Below are positions 6,236 to 6,295 of a DNA stretch of 6,295 bases, piece after piece. The DNA lies in the NCBI GenBank assembly GCA_947503585.1, contig CANNEJ010000096.1, positions 1-6,295 of the forward strand, given 5' to 3'. This DNA comes from Anaerolineales bacterium. GTDB taxonomy: Bacteria; Chloroflexota; Anaerolineae; Anaerolineales; UBA11657. The translations under genes and the position numbers were made by a program. The notes below the pieces were generated by a model, which ran no database searches, had not been told where the DNA came from, and saw only the letters and a list, made by a program, of their open reading frames with translations. Numbering within the stretch: the stretch's first letter is position 1; every line of letters begins with the position of its first letter.

Positions 6236-6295
6236 TCAGGCGGCTTCAACATTCTCCGTGGCGCGGCTTGCAAGCGCGCGCTGGGCTGCGGCTGC
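6236..6295 (-). CDS. Possible C-terminal tail of an upstream gene (cut by window edge)
   Basis: From the right edge one minus-strand frame reads 19 codons (AAAQRALASRATENVEAA preceded by no stop) to a TGA at 6238-6236, leaving a 63-base gap before the GTG start of the TuaH-like gene. The Ala-rich, charged ending is like the ends of the other glycosyltransferases here, for example the 1366-2505 gene, so it is the preferred reading. A second frame is also open from the edge and ends in a TGA overlapping that GTG start (GTGA), but it has several AGA/AGG/ATA codons that are rare in the neighbours. No function can be given from so short a piece. Confidence 0.35.
   Translation of the reverse strand, partial: AAAAQRALASRATENVEAA

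Overview
The window is a tightly packed, single-strand run of sugar-handling genes, all on the minus strand (transcription runs from high to low coordinates). It looks like the middle of a bacterial exopolysaccharide, O-antigen or S-layer/cell-surface glycan cluster. The DNA is GC-rich, with Ala/Leu/Arg-rich proteins, frequent GCG/CTG/GGC codons, GTG as well as ATG starts and start/stop overlaps. This indicates a GC-rich bacterium, but nothing seen fixes the phylum; an environmental lineage such as Chloroflexota is only a guess. No tRNA, rRNA, CRISPR, insertion sequence or integrase is visible, and no stretch over 300 bases lacks a gene.

Layout in transcription order: a short C-terminal tail of an upstream gene (6295-6236, uncertain); a TuaH-like GT-B glycosyltransferase (6172-4982); a family 2 glycosyltransferase of the polyprenyl/dolichyl-phosphate sugar synthase type (4973-4242); a DUF2304 small membrane protein (4238-3870); a 75-base gap with hairpins; a GT-C (PMT/GT39-like) membrane glycosyltransferase (3794-2502); a GT4 glycosyltransferase starting in an ATGA overlap (2505-1366); a UDP-hexose 4-epimerase-like extended SDR with a GTG start and a strong ribosome binding site (1320-379); and the N-terminal third of another GT4 glycosyltransferase running off the left edge (372-1).

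The genes probably work together as follows (inference). The epimerase supplies a nucleotide sugar, probably by C4 epimerisation of UDP-Glc/GlcNAc-type sugars. Three GT-B enzymes add sugars to a lipid-linked or other acceptor on the cytoplasmic face. The GT2 enzyme, with DUF2304 as possible membrane partner, could load a sugar onto a polyprenyl phosphate, and the GT-C enzyme could use that lipid-linked sugar on the outer face of the membrane. No flippase, polymerase, priming transferase or chain-length gene lies in the window, so the glycan's identity and export route cannot be read here. The genes belong to well-known families; the most interesting part is the compact GT2-DUF2304-GT-C module rather than any plainly new system.
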